NCBI GenBank assembly: GCA_963749515.1
Contig: CAVVMR010000001.1
Span: forward strand, 930,001 to 994,000
Direction: 5' to 3'
Source: Gaiellasilicea sp963749515
GTDB taxonomy: Bacteria; Actinomycetota; Thermoleophilia; Gaiellales; Gaiellaceae
Length of the DNA stretch: 64,000 nt
The notes under the pieces were generated by a model. It saw nothing but the letters and a program-made list of their open reading frames with translations, did no database searches and was not told the DNA's origin. A program made the position numbers and the translations under genes. Shown piece by piece: positions 18,465-26,584 of this stretch. Positions within the stretch are counted from its first letter, which is position 1. Each line of letters begins with the position of its first letter.

Positions 18465-21400
18465 ATGAGCGACACGCGCGACAGACTCGAAGCACTTCTC
18501 CGCGAGCGGATCCTCGTGCTCGACGGCGCCTGGGGGACGATGCTCCAGAACGCCGGTCTCGAGCCGGAGGACTACCGCGGAACGCGCTTCGCCGATCATC
18601 CGCGCGAGCTCGCCGGCGACCCCGACCTGCTGAACCTCACCCGGCCGGACGTCGTGCTCGACATCCACCGGCGGTACCTCGCCGCGGGCGCCGACATCAC
18701 GACCACGAACACGTTCACCGCGACCTCGATCGGGCAGGCCGACTACGGGCTCGAGGACGCCGTGTACGAGATGAACGTCGAGGGTGCGCGCCTTGCCCGC
18801 GAGGCCGCGGACGAGGTGGGTGACCGCTTCGTCGCCGGCTCGCTCGGACCCCTGAACGTCACGCTCTCGCTCTCGCCGAGGGTGGATGACCCCTCGTACC
18901 GCCCGGTGTCGTTCGACGAGGTCGTGGAGTCGTACGCCGAGCAGATCCGGGGGCTGCGCGAGGGCGGTGTCGACCTGCTCCTGATCGAGACGATCTTCGA
19001 CACGCTGAACTCGAAAGCGGCGATCGCCGCGGCGCGCGACGTCGCGCCCGAGCTGCCGCTCTGGATCTCCGTCACGATCGTCGACCTCTCAGGCCGCACG
19101 CTGTCGGGCCAGACGGTCGAGGCGTTCTGGGCTTCGATCGAGCACGCCAGGCCGTTGATCGTCGGAGTCAACTGCTCGCTCGGTGCGAAGGAGATGCGCC
19201 CTCACGTCGCCGACCTGGCCCGGATTGCGGACACCTTCACGAGCTCGCACCCCAACGCGGGTCTGCCGAATGCCTTCGGCGGCTACGACGAGCAGCCGCA
19301 CGAGACGGCCGGGCTGCTGCACTCCTTCGCCCAGGAGGGCTTCGTGAACATCGTCGGCGGCTGCTGCGGCACGACGCCGGAGCATGTGCGCGAGATCGCA
19401 GAGGCGGTTGCGGGAACGGCCCCGAGACAGGTTCCGCAGCATCAGGTCCGCCCGCGCTACAGCGGCCTGGAGCCCTTCGAGATCGGCCCGGACACCGGCT
19501 TCGTGATGATCGGCGAGCGCACGAACGTCACCGGCTCGGCGCGCTTCCGCCGGCTGATCGAGGCGAACGACTACCAGGGAGCGGTCTCAGTCGCGCTCGA
19601 GCAGGTGCGCGGGGGCGCGAACGTGCTCGACGTGAACATGGACGCCGATCTCCTGGACGCCGAGCAGGCGATGACGACCTTCCTCAACCTGCTCGCGACC
19701 GAGCCCGAGGTGGCGCGGATTCCGATCATGGTCGACAGCTCGCGCTTCTCGGCGCTCGAGGCCGGCCTGAAGTGCGTGCAGGGCAAGGGGATCGTCAACT
19801 CGATCAGCCTCAAGGAGGGCGAGGGACCGTTCCTCGAGGCGGCGCGAACGATCCGCCGCTATGGCGCCGGCGTCGTCGTGATGGCGTTCGACGAGCTCGG
19901 CCAGGCCGACACGGTCGAGCGCAAGGTCGAGATCTGCGGCCGCGCCTACGACCTGCTGACCGCCGACGGCTGGGCGCCGGAGGATCTCATCTTCGACCCG
20001 AACGTCCTCGCCGTCGCGACGGGGATCGAGGAGCACAACGGCTTCGCGAAGGCGTTCATCGAGTCGCTGCCGCTGATCAAGGAGCGCTGTCCCGGCGCCC
20101 GCACGAGCGGCGGGATCTCGAATCTCTCGTTCTCGTTCCGCGGCAACGACGTCGTGCGGGAGGCCATGCATTCCGCGTTCCTCTACGACGCGATCAAGGC
20201 CGGGCTCGACATGGGGATCGTGAACGCGGGCCAGCTCGTGGTCTACGAGGACATCCCGGCCGACCTGCTCGAGCACGTCGAGGACGTCCTCTACGACCGC
20301 CGGCCGGACGCGACCGACCGCCTCGTCAGCTTCGCCGAGACGGTCCAGGGATCGGCGACGAAGCGAGAGCTCGATCTCTCCTGGCGCGAGGCGCCCGTCG
20401 GCAAGCGGCTGGAGCACGCGCTCGTGCACGGGATCGTCGACTTCATCGAGGAGGACACCGAGGAGGCGCGCGCCGCGGCCGCGCGACCGCTCGACGTGAT
20501 CGAAGGGCCGCTGATGGACGGGATGAAGGTCGTCGGCGACCTCTTCGGCTCGGGCCGGATGTTCCTGCCGCAGGTGGTGAAGAGCGCGCGGGCGATGAAG
20601 CGCGCGGTCGCCTACCTCGAGCCGTACATGGAGGAGGAGAAGGAGCGGACCGGCAGCAACGGGCGCGCGCAGGGAAAGATCGTGCTCGCGACCGTCAAGG
20701 GCGACGTCCACGACATCGGGAAGAACATCGTCGGCGTCGTGCTCGGCTGCAACAACTACGAGGTGATCGACCTCGGCGTGATGGTCGCGGGCGACACGAT
20801 CCTGGACACCGCAGTGAGCGAGGGTGCTCAGGCGGTCGGCCTCTCCGGGCTGATCACGCCGTCGCTCGACGAGATGGTGCACGTGGCGAAGGAGATGGAG
20901 CGGCGCGGCCTCGAGCTGCCGCTCCTGATCGGCGGCGCCACGACCTCCCGGCAGCACACCGCGGTGCGGATCGCGCCCGCCTACGGCCGCGAGACCGTGC
21001 ACGTGCTCGACGCCTCGCGCGTCGTCGGCATCGTCTCCGACCTCCTCGACCCGGTGCGGCGCGGGGAGCTCGACGTCGAGAATCGCGGCGACCAGGAGCG
21101 TCTACGCGAGCTTCACGCCGAGAAGGAGCGGCGGCCCCTTCTCCCGATCAACGCCGCCCGTGCAAATCGCGAGCCGCTCGAGTACGACGACCTCGCGGTC
21201 CCGGCCTTCACCGGCACGCGCGCGATCGAGCCGGAGCTCTCTCAGCTGCGTGACTTCATCGACTGGCAGTTCTTCTTCCACGCCTGGGAGCTGAAGGGGA
21301 AGTTCCCGGCGATTCTCGAGCAGCCGGCCGCACGCGAGCTCTACGACGACGCGATCGAGCTGCTCGACGAGATCGTGCGAGACGGCCTGTTGCACGCGAA

Positions 21401-22058
21401 GGGGATCTACGGCTTCTGGCCCGCGCACTCCGAGGGCGATGACATCGTGCTCGAGAGCGGTGTGCGCTTCCCGATGCTGCGCCAGCAGGCCGCCTGGGGC
21501 GACTCGCGGCCCAACCGCTGCCTGGCCGACTACGTCGCCGCCGAAGGAGATCATGTCGGCGCCTTCGCCGTTGCCGTGCACGGGGCCGACGAGCTCGCAG
21601 CCCGGTTCGAGGCGGAGCAGGACGACTACCGCGCGATCATGGTCAAGGCGCTCGCCGACCGGCTCGCAGAAGCAGCGGCCGAGTTTCTGCATCTGCAGGC
21701 CCGCCGCGACTGGTACGAGCCGGAGGCTGCGCCCACGAGCGAGGAGCTGATCGCAGAGAGCTACCGCGGCATCCGGCCCGCCTTCGGCTACCCGGCCTGT
21801 CCGGACCACTCCGAGAAGGGCACGCTCTTCGAGCTGCTCGGCGCCGAGTCGGCAGGGCTCGCGCTGACGGAGAGCTTCGCGATGACTCCCGCCGCCGCCG
21901 TCAGCGGGCTCTATTTCGGTCATCCGGACGCGAAGTACTTCGCCGTCGGGCGCATCCAGCGCGACCAGGTCGTGGACTACGCGGCGCGCAAGGGCGTGAG
22001 CGTCGAGGAGGCCGAGCGCTGGCTCCGCCCGAACCTCGGTTACGATCCCGACGCGTGA
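18465..22058 (+). CDS. metH: Cobalamin-dependent methionine synthase
   Basis: A 1197-residue, four-module enzyme that transfers a methyl group from methyltetrahydrofolate to homocysteine via cobalamin. Module 1 (about 1-330) carries the zinc ligands C237 (VNCSLG), C300 and C301 (GGCCGTTP). Module 2 (about 345-610) is the pterin-binding barrel ('IGERTNVTGS'). Module 3 has the cap and the B12 domain with D747-x-H749-x-x-G752, where H749 is the lower axial ligand. Module 4 (about 890-1197) is the SAM-dependent reactivation domain ('WELKGKFPAIL', 'YFGHPDAKYF'). Length is normal. SD GGGAG lies seven bases before the ATG and can be masked by the leader structure. Confidence 0.98.
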   Translation: MSDTRDRLEALLRERILVLDGAWGTMLQNAGLEPEDYRGTRFADHPRELAGDPDLLNLTRPDVVLDIHRRYLAAGADITTTNTFTATSIGQADYGLEDAVYEMNVEGARLAREAADEVGDRFVAGSLGPLNVTLSLSPRVDDPSYRPVSFDEVVESYAEQIRGLREGGVDLLLIETIFDTLNSKAAIAAARDVAPELPLWISVTIVDLSGRTLSGQTVEAFWASIEHARPLIVGVNCSLGAKEMRPHVADLARIADTFTSSHPNAGLPNAFGGYDEQPHETAGLLHSFAQEGFVNIVGGCCGTTPEHVREIAEAVAGTAPRQVPQHQVRPRYSGLEPFEIGPDTGFVMIGERTNVTGSARFRRLIEANDYQGAVSVALEQVRGGANVLDVNMDADLLDAEQAMTTFLNLLATEPEVARIPIMVDSSRFSALEAGLKCVQGKGIVNSISLKEGEGPFLEAARTIRRYGAGVVVMAFDELGQADTVERKVEICGRAYDLLTADGWAPEDLIFDPNVLAVATGIEEHNGFAKAFIESLPLIKERCPGARTSGGISNLSFSFRGNDVVREAMHSAFLYDAIKAGLDMGIVNAGQLVVYEDIPADLLEHVEDVLYDRRPDATDRLVSFAETVQGSATKRELDLSWREAPVGKRLEHALVHGIVDFIEEDTEEARAAAARPLDVIEGPLMDGMKVVGDLFGSGRMFLPQVVKSARAMKRAVAYLEPYMEEEKERTGSNGRAQGKIVLATVKGDVHDIGKNIVGVVLGCNNYEVIDLGVMVAGDTILDTAVSEGAQAVGLSGLITPSLDEMVHVAKEMERRGLELPLLIGGATTSRQHTAVRIAPAYGRETVHVLDASRVVGIVSDLLDPVRRGELDVENRGDQERLRELHAEKERRPLLPINAARANREPLEYDDLAVPAFTGTRAIEPELSQLRDFIDWQFFFHAWELKGKFPAILEQPAARELYDDAIELLDEIVRDGLLHAKGIYGFWPAHSEGDDIVLESGVRFPMLRQQAAWGDSRPNRCLADYVAAEGDHVGAFAVAVHGADELAARFEAEQDDYRAIMVKALADRLAEAAAEFLHLQARRDWYEPEAAPTSEELIAESYRGIRPAFGYPACPDHSEKGTLFELLGAESAGLALTESFAMTPAAAVSGLYFGHPDAKYFAVGRIQRDQVVDYAARKGVSVEEAERWLRPNLGYDPDA

Positions 22059-22726
22059 ATCGCATCCTCGGAGCCCTGCTCGCTCTGTGTATCGCTGTCC
22101 CGGCGGTCGCGCTCGCGGCCGACACGGACCCGAAGAAGAAGTTCAACGCCGCCGACCAGGCGAAGGCTCGCTCGATGCTGCTCAAGCGCGCCGACTTGGC
22201 GGCAGGCTGGAAGAAGGTTCCTGCAGCTCCCGAGTCCGATCTCGTGTGTCCGGGCTTCAATCCGGACGAGTCCGATTTGACGCTGACCGGCGAGGGCGAG
22301 TCGGACTTCGAGCATCCGCAAGCCGTTCTGTTCGTGGGGTCGGGGTCGGAGGTCTTCGCGACGAAGGACGACGCCGTGAAGTCGTGGACTCGCAGCGACA
22401 AGCCGGCAACGGCGCGCTGCCTCGGCTATTTCTTCAAGCAGGGCCAGACCAACAAGAGCACGAAGGTCCGGATCGTCAGTGCAGGACGGATGGCCTTCCC
22501 GAAGCTCGCGCCTCGTACCGCCGCATTCAAGATCGTCGCCCGCTTGACCATCACGAATGCAGGGGAGACGGCAACCATTCCCGTCACACTCCACTTGCTC
22601 GCGTTCGGCCAGGGCCGGGGCGACACGTCGATGGTCTCGATCGCGCGAGGCACGGGTGTCCCGATGACCGAGCTCCGCGCACTCGGGAAGCTGCTCGCCG
22701 CTCGCCTGGCGGCGGCCAAGCTCTAG
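22055..22726 (+). CDS. Hypothetical secreted protein
   Basis: A 223-residue protein with a signal peptide (residues 1 to about 21, ending ALAAD) and a soluble body with two cysteines (VCPGF and ARCLGYFF) that could form a disulfide. There is no lipobox or second membrane segment. The GTG start overlaps the metH stop (GTGA), so it may be translated from the metH transcript. I recognise no family. The fold may resemble small sensor-like extracytoplasmic domains, but I cannot support that. Confidence 0.6.
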   Translation: MNRILGALLALCIAVPAVALAADTDPKKKFNAADQAKARSMLLKRADLAAGWKKVPAAPESDLVCPGFNPDESDLTLTGEGESDFEHPQAVLFVGSGSEVFATKDDAVKSWTRSDKPATARCLGYFFKQGQTNKSTKVRIVSAGRMAFPKLAPRTAAFKIVARLTITNAGETATIPVTLHLLAFGQGRGDTSMVSIARGTGVPMTELRALGKLLAARLAAAKL

Positions 22727-22756
22727 CCCGTACGGCCAGGCTGTTAGCTTCCGCGC

Positions 22757-23956
22757 ATCCTCCGCCTCGACCTCCTCAAGACCGCGCCCGACTTCCGGCG
22801 CCTCTTCGTCGCGACGTTCGGGTCGGGTGCGGGAACGTACCTGGCTGCGATCGCGCTGACGGTCGACGTCTTCGACCGCACCGGCTCGGGGGCGTGGGTC
22901 AGCGCCCTGCTGATCGCGGATTTCCTGCCGATCATCGTGATCGGCTTTCTCTTCGCACCGCTCGTCGACCGGCTGTCCCGCAAGCGGCTGCTGATCGTGT
23001 CCGATCTCGTTCGCGTCGCCATTTTCTGCGTGCTGCCGTTCGCCGGCAGCGCGACAGCGATCGTGATCCTCGCCGGGCTCGCCGGCGTGGCGACGGGATT
23101 CTTCCGGCCGGCGGTCTACGCCGGTCTGCCGAACCTGGTCGACGACGACGACCTGCCGAACGCGACCTCGCTGCTGCAGACGGGCGACAACCTGACGTGG
23201 ATGGTGGGTCCGGTCGTCGGCGGCATCCTGATCGCGGCTCAGGGCCCGGATCTCGCCTACTGGATCAACGCGTTGACCTTCCTGTACTCGGCCGTGCTGC
23301 TCGCCCGGATTCCCGGCGCACAGATGCAGGCGGGCATGGTCGAGAGCCGCGGGCATTGGCATGACGTCGGCGACGGGATCAGGATCGTCCTCCGCTCGCC
23401 CGCGCTCCTGACGGTGCTGGTGGCCTGGAACATCGTCATGTTCGGCAACGCGGCGATCAACGTGGCGGAGGTCGTGCTTGCGAAGGTCGATCTCGACAGC
23501 GGCAACGTCGGCTTCGGCGTCCTCGTCGGCGCGGGCGGGTTCGGGCTGACGATCGGCAGCTTCGCCGCGGGCGCCTTCATCGACCGCTTTGGCGTGAGCT
23601 GGCTGTACGGGCTCGGGATCGCCTTCATGGCGCTCGGCTACAGCATCGCGTCGGTGGCGCCGACGATCGCAGTCGCGGTGCCTGCAGTCATCCTGGCCTC
23701 GCTCGGCAACGGCGCGGCGGTCGTCTGCAACGCGCTCCTCGTCCAGCGCGGCGCCCCGGACGAGCTGCGCGGGCGCGCGTTCACGGTGATCATGTCCACG
23801 AACTACGCGCTGCTCGGGCTGGGGATGATTGCCTCGGGAGCGCTCACCGACGCGTTCGGTGCGCGCTGGGTGTGGGGCGGAGCGGCCACCGCCTATCTGG
23901 TCGCCTCGCTTGCCGCGTTCGTGCTCGCGCCGCGGGACCAGGAGGCTGTCGCGTGA
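22757..23956 (+). CDS. MFS transporter, start codon unusual (ATC)
   Basis: A major facilitator superfamily transporter with about 12 membrane helices; the N-terminal 'TAPDFRRLFVATFGSGAG' and the loop 'FAPLVDRLSRKRLLI' between helices 2 and 3 are typical of the MFS_3/enterobactin-exporter-like group. The conserved first helix reads through from 22757, but between the upstream in-frame stop (22745-22747) and residue 60 there is no ATG, GTG or TTG. The first standard start (GTG 22937) would remove helix 1. ATC at 22757 lies six bases after a TAGCTT box, the leaderless spacing seen elsewhere here. The product would be 399 residues. The stop overlaps the meaB start. Confidence 0.75.
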   Translation: MLRLDLLKTAPDFRRLFVATFGSGAGTYLAAIALTVDVFDRTGSGAWVSALLIADFLPIIVIGFLFAPLVDRLSRKRLLIVSDLVRVAIFCVLPFAGSATAIVILAGLAGVATGFFRPAVYAGLPNLVDDDDLPNATSLLQTGDNLTWMVGPVVGGILIAAQGPDLAYWINALTFLYSAVLLARIPGAQMQAGMVESRGHWHDVGDGIRIVLRSPALLTVLVAWNIVMFGNAAINVAEVVLAKVDLDSGNVGFGVLVGAGGFGLTIGSFAAGAFIDRFGVSWLYGLGIAFMALGYSIASVAPTIAVAVPAVILASLGNGAAVVCNALLVQRGAPDELRGRAFTVIMSTNYALLGLGMIASGALTDAFGARWVWGGAATAYLVASLAAFVLAPRDQEAVA

Positions 23957-24945
23957 GTCCGCGCCGGCCGTGGACGCTCGAGGACCTTGCCGGCGGCGTG
24001 CGATCTGGCGATCGCCGGGCGCTCGCGCGGGCGATCTCGCTCGTCGAGAACGGCGACCCGCTCTCGTACGAGCTCGTCCGCGAGCTCTATCCGGAGACCG
24101 GCTCGGCGTTCGTCGTCGGCGTCACCGGTCCGCCGGGGGTGGGGAAGTCGTCTCTGATCAGCACGCTCGTCCGCCACCTCCGCACCGAGGAGCGGTCGGT
24201 CGGCGTCCTGTCGGTGGATCCGTCCAGCCCTTTCACGCACGGTGCGCTGCTCGGCGACCGCATCAGGCTTGCCGACCACTTTCTCGATCCCGGTGTGTTC
24301 ATCCGCTCGATGGGTACGCGGGGACACCTCGGCGGGCTCGCCGAAGCGACGCTGCAGGCTGCCCTGCTGCTCGATGCGGCCGGCAAGGAGCTCGTCTTGC
24401 TGGAGACCGTTGGCGCCGGGCAGAGCGAGGTGGAGGTGATCGGGATCGCAGACACCGTCCTGCTCGTGCTGATGCCGGGCTCGGGAGACTCGGTGCAGGC
24501 GCTGAAGGCGGGGATCATGGAGATCCCGGACGTGATCGCGATCAACAAGATGGATCATCCGGCCGCCAAGACGATGCTGAACGAGGTGCGCTCGATCCTC
24601 GCGCTCGACCGCGAGCGAGAGTGGCGGCCGCCGATCGTCCTGACGGAGGCGGTTCGTGGGGAGAACGTGCCCGAGCTGTGGGGGAAGATCGAGGAGCATC
24701 GCGCGTTCCTCGAGTCCAACGGGCTGCTCGATGAGCGGCGTCGGAAGAACCTCGCCGGCGAGGTGTTCGCCGCCGCGACGAGCCGGGCGAAGGCGCATCT
24801 GCAGGCGGAGGTGGCGGACAACCCGGAATTGCGCCGCCTGCTCGACGACGTGCAGGCCCGGCGGCTCGACCCGCTCTCGGCCGTGCGTGAGATCCTTCAG
24901 CAGGTGTACGGAATTGAAGACGGAACAGGCACCGACACTCGCTGA
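23953..24945 (+). CDS. meaB: MeaB-type GTPase, methylmalonyl-CoA mutase chaperone
   Basis: A 330-residue G3E-family P-loop GTPase (formerly ArgK). Walker A is GPPGVGKSS at about 59-67, 'SVDPSSPF' is the switch region, 'ETVGAGQSE' the G3 region, and 'NKMD' the base-specificity motif. The C-terminal helices for dimerisation are present. Such proteins load and protect adenosylcobalamin in methylmalonyl-CoA mutase, in propionate and branched-chain catabolism. No mutase gene is in the window. The GTG start overlaps the MFS stop by four bases. Confidence 0.92.
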   Translation: MSPRRPWTLEDLAGGVRSGDRRALARAISLVENGDPLSYELVRELYPETGSAFVVGVTGPPGVGKSSLISTLVRHLRTEERSVGVLSVDPSSPFTHGALLGDRIRLADHFLDPGVFIRSMGTRGHLGGLAEATLQAALLLDAAGKELVLLETVGAGQSEVEVIGIADTVLLVLMPGSGDSVQALKAGIMEIPDVIAINKMDHPAAKTMLNEVRSILALDREREWRPPIVLTEAVRGENVPELWGKIEEHRAFLESNGLLDERRRKNLAGEVFAAATSRAKAHLQAEVADNPELRRLLDDVQARRLDPLSAVREILQQVYGIEDGTGTDTR

Positions 24946-26110
24946 CCTCGAGGCTGCGCGGACCCGGATCGCCGGGATCGTGCGCGTCACGCCGGTCAGC
25001 CGTACCGAGACGCTCTCCCGGCTCGCAGGGCGGCCGCTACAGCTGAAGGCCGAGAACCTCCAGCGGACTGGCTCTTTCAAGATTCGCGGCGCCGTGAACA
25101 CGATCGCCTCGCTGACCCCGGCGGAGCGCGCGGCGGGCGTGGTCGCTGCGAGCGCGGGCAACCACGGCCAGGCTGTCGCCTGGGCGGCGCGCGAAGCCGA
25201 GATCTCGGCCACGATCTTCATGCCCCAGGACTCGCCGATGGCGAAGGTCGACGCGACGAGGAGCTACGGCGCGGAGGTCGAGCTCGTCGGCGCCGGCTTC
25301 GACGAGTCGATGGCTGCCGCGCTGGAGCGCGTGGAGTCGAGCGGCGCCACATTCGTGCACGCCTTCGAGGACGAGCGCGTGATCGCGGGGCAGGGGACGA
25401 TCGCGCTGGAGCTCGTCGAGCAGCTGGAGGACTTCGGGACGCTGGTCGTTCCGATCGGCGGTGGCGGCCTTGCGGCCGGGATCGCGATCGGCGTGCACGC
25501 GCTCAAGCCCGATGTGCGCATCGTCGGTGTCCAGGCCGAGAACATCTGCCCGTTCGCCGGCGGCACCGACCACCGGTACACGATCGCCGAGGGCATCGCC
25601 GTCAAGCAGCCCGGGACACTCACCTCCGCCATCTTGGGCGAGCTGCTCGACGAGGTCGTCACCGTCACGGACGAGCAGATCAGCCATGCGATCGTGCTCC
25701 TGCTCGAGCGGACGAAGCTGCTCGTCGAGGGAGCCGGCGCGGCGTCGGTGGCTGCGCTGCTCGCCGGCAAGGTGCCCGGGGACGACGAGACGGTCGCGAT
25801 TCTCTCCGGCGGCAACATCGATCCGACGCTGCTGATCCAGGTGATGCGGCACGGGCTGACGCAGGCGGGCCGCTTCCTGGTCGTCCGCACGCGCTTCGGC
25901 GATCGCCCCGGCGAGCTCGTCAAGCTGCTCCAGCTCGTCGCCGCCGAGCGCGCGAACGTCGTCTCCGTCGAGCACCACCGCGAGGGGATGCAGCTCCCGA
26001 TCGGCCAGACCGAGGTCGAGTTGACACTGGCGATGCGCGACGAGGCTCACTGCGACGAGCTGCGCGCCACGCTCGCCGAGCAGGGCTACCCCGCCGAGCG
26101 CCTCAGCTAG
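24914..26110 (+). CDS. ilvA: Threonine ammonia-lyase (catabolic type, with ACT domain)
   Basis: A 398-residue PLP enzyme converting threonine to 2-oxobutanoate and ammonia. The PLP lysine is K56 in GSFKIRGA, the phosphate-binding loop lies in 'GGGGL', and 'SAGNHGQAVAWAA' is the conserved Asn loop. The C-terminus (from about 325) is a single ACT-like regulatory domain, as in short IlvA/TdcB-type enzymes. I place the start at TTG 24914, inside the end of meaB, because the conserved N-terminus begins there and no better start exists. Coupling to meaB fits: 2-oxobutanoate gives propionyl-CoA, which needs the mutase that MeaB protects. Confidence 0.9.
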   Translation: MKTEQAPTLADLEAARTRIAGIVRVTPVSRTETLSRLAGRPLQLKAENLQRTGSFKIRGAVNTIASLTPAERAAGVVAASAGNHGQAVAWAAREAEISATIFMPQDSPMAKVDATRSYGAEVELVGAGFDESMAAALERVESSGATFVHAFEDERVIAGQGTIALELVEQLEDFGTLVVPIGGGGLAAGIAIGVHALKPDVRIVGVQAENICPFAGGTDHRYTIAEGIAVKQPGTLTSAILGELLDEVVTVTDEQISHAIVLLLERTKLLVEGAGAASVAALLAGKVPGDDETVAILSGGNIDPTLLIQVMRHGLTQAGRFLVVRTRFGDRPGELVKLLQLVAAERANVVSVEHHREGMQLPIGQTEVELTLAMRDEAHCDELRATLAEQGYPAERLS

Positions 26111-26475
26111 CCGGGAGGCCCGCGAGACCCGAAAGGCCCTTGTGTTTCTGAAACACAAGCCTCCTCTCTTGCGAGCGCCGCCTGCGCGTCGAGGAGGCGG
26201 CCGAGCGTGTAGTCGAACCCCGGGACGCGGCCGGCAGCGATCGTGCTCGCGGCCTCTTTGACGATGTCCCGGATCTCGGCTCGCGCGCGACGGCGCCGCC
26301 GCTCGTCGAGCACGAGACGGCGAATGTGCGGGTAGCTCGGCCGCGGAAAGCCCAGATTTGCAGCGGTTTCCGAGACGAGCCGCCAGGTCGCGGCGGCCGG
26401 AGTGTCGTCCTCGTCGAGGGCGGCGACCAGCTCTCGCAGCCGGGGACGGGTGGCACGAGAGCTCGCAAAGCGCAT
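26107..26475 (-). CDS. Small basic HTH-like protein flanked by palindromic repeats
   Basis: A 122-residue basic protein. The middle ('LGFPRPSYPHIRRLVLDER', about 49-67) looks like a helix-turn-helix with an Arg-rich following helix. The last 14 residues are encoded by and after a palindromic repeat (26138-26163), giving 'ACVSETQG'. An identical inverted copy lies upstream of the gene (26543-26568). It converges with ilvA, overlapping by four bases. I recognise no family and assign no function; DNA binding is a guess from composition. Confidence 0.5.
   Translation of the reverse strand: MRFASSRATRPRLRELVAALDEDDTPAAATWRLVSETAANLGFPRPSYPHIRRLVLDERRRRRARAEIRDIVKEAASTIAAGRVPGFDYTLGRLLDAQAALAREEACVSETQGPFGSRGPPG
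26138..26163 (+). repeat. Palindromic repeat copy 1
   Basis: The core TTGTGTTTCTGAAACACAA with one more pair on each side is a near-perfect 21-bp palindrome. The 26-bp stretch is identical, in inverted orientation, to 26543-26568. This copy lies within the last codons of the minus-strand gene at 26107-26475. Confidence 0.8.
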
Positions 26476-26542
26476 GACCCGAGCGTGCCGGGAACCCTGC
26501 AACGAGAGGTCAACGAGAGTGGGGCGGGGAACGAACGAAAAA

Positions 26543-26568
26543 GAGGCTTGTGTTTCAGAAACACAAGG
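26543..26568 (-). repeat. Palindromic repeat copy 2
   Basis: Exact inverted copy of 26138-26163 over 26 bases. It lies between the start of the small HTH-like gene and the end of the MBL-rhodanese gene. The two copies frame about 380 bases containing just that small gene. Confidence 0.8.
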
Positions 26569-26584
26569 CGTTCTTCGTCCGCGC

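Noticed and set aside
26138..26568. Insertion sequence with terminal inverted repeats
   Set aside because: No transposase or target-site duplication; the repeats are themselves palindromes, and the enclosed protein is too small and lacks a DDE motif.
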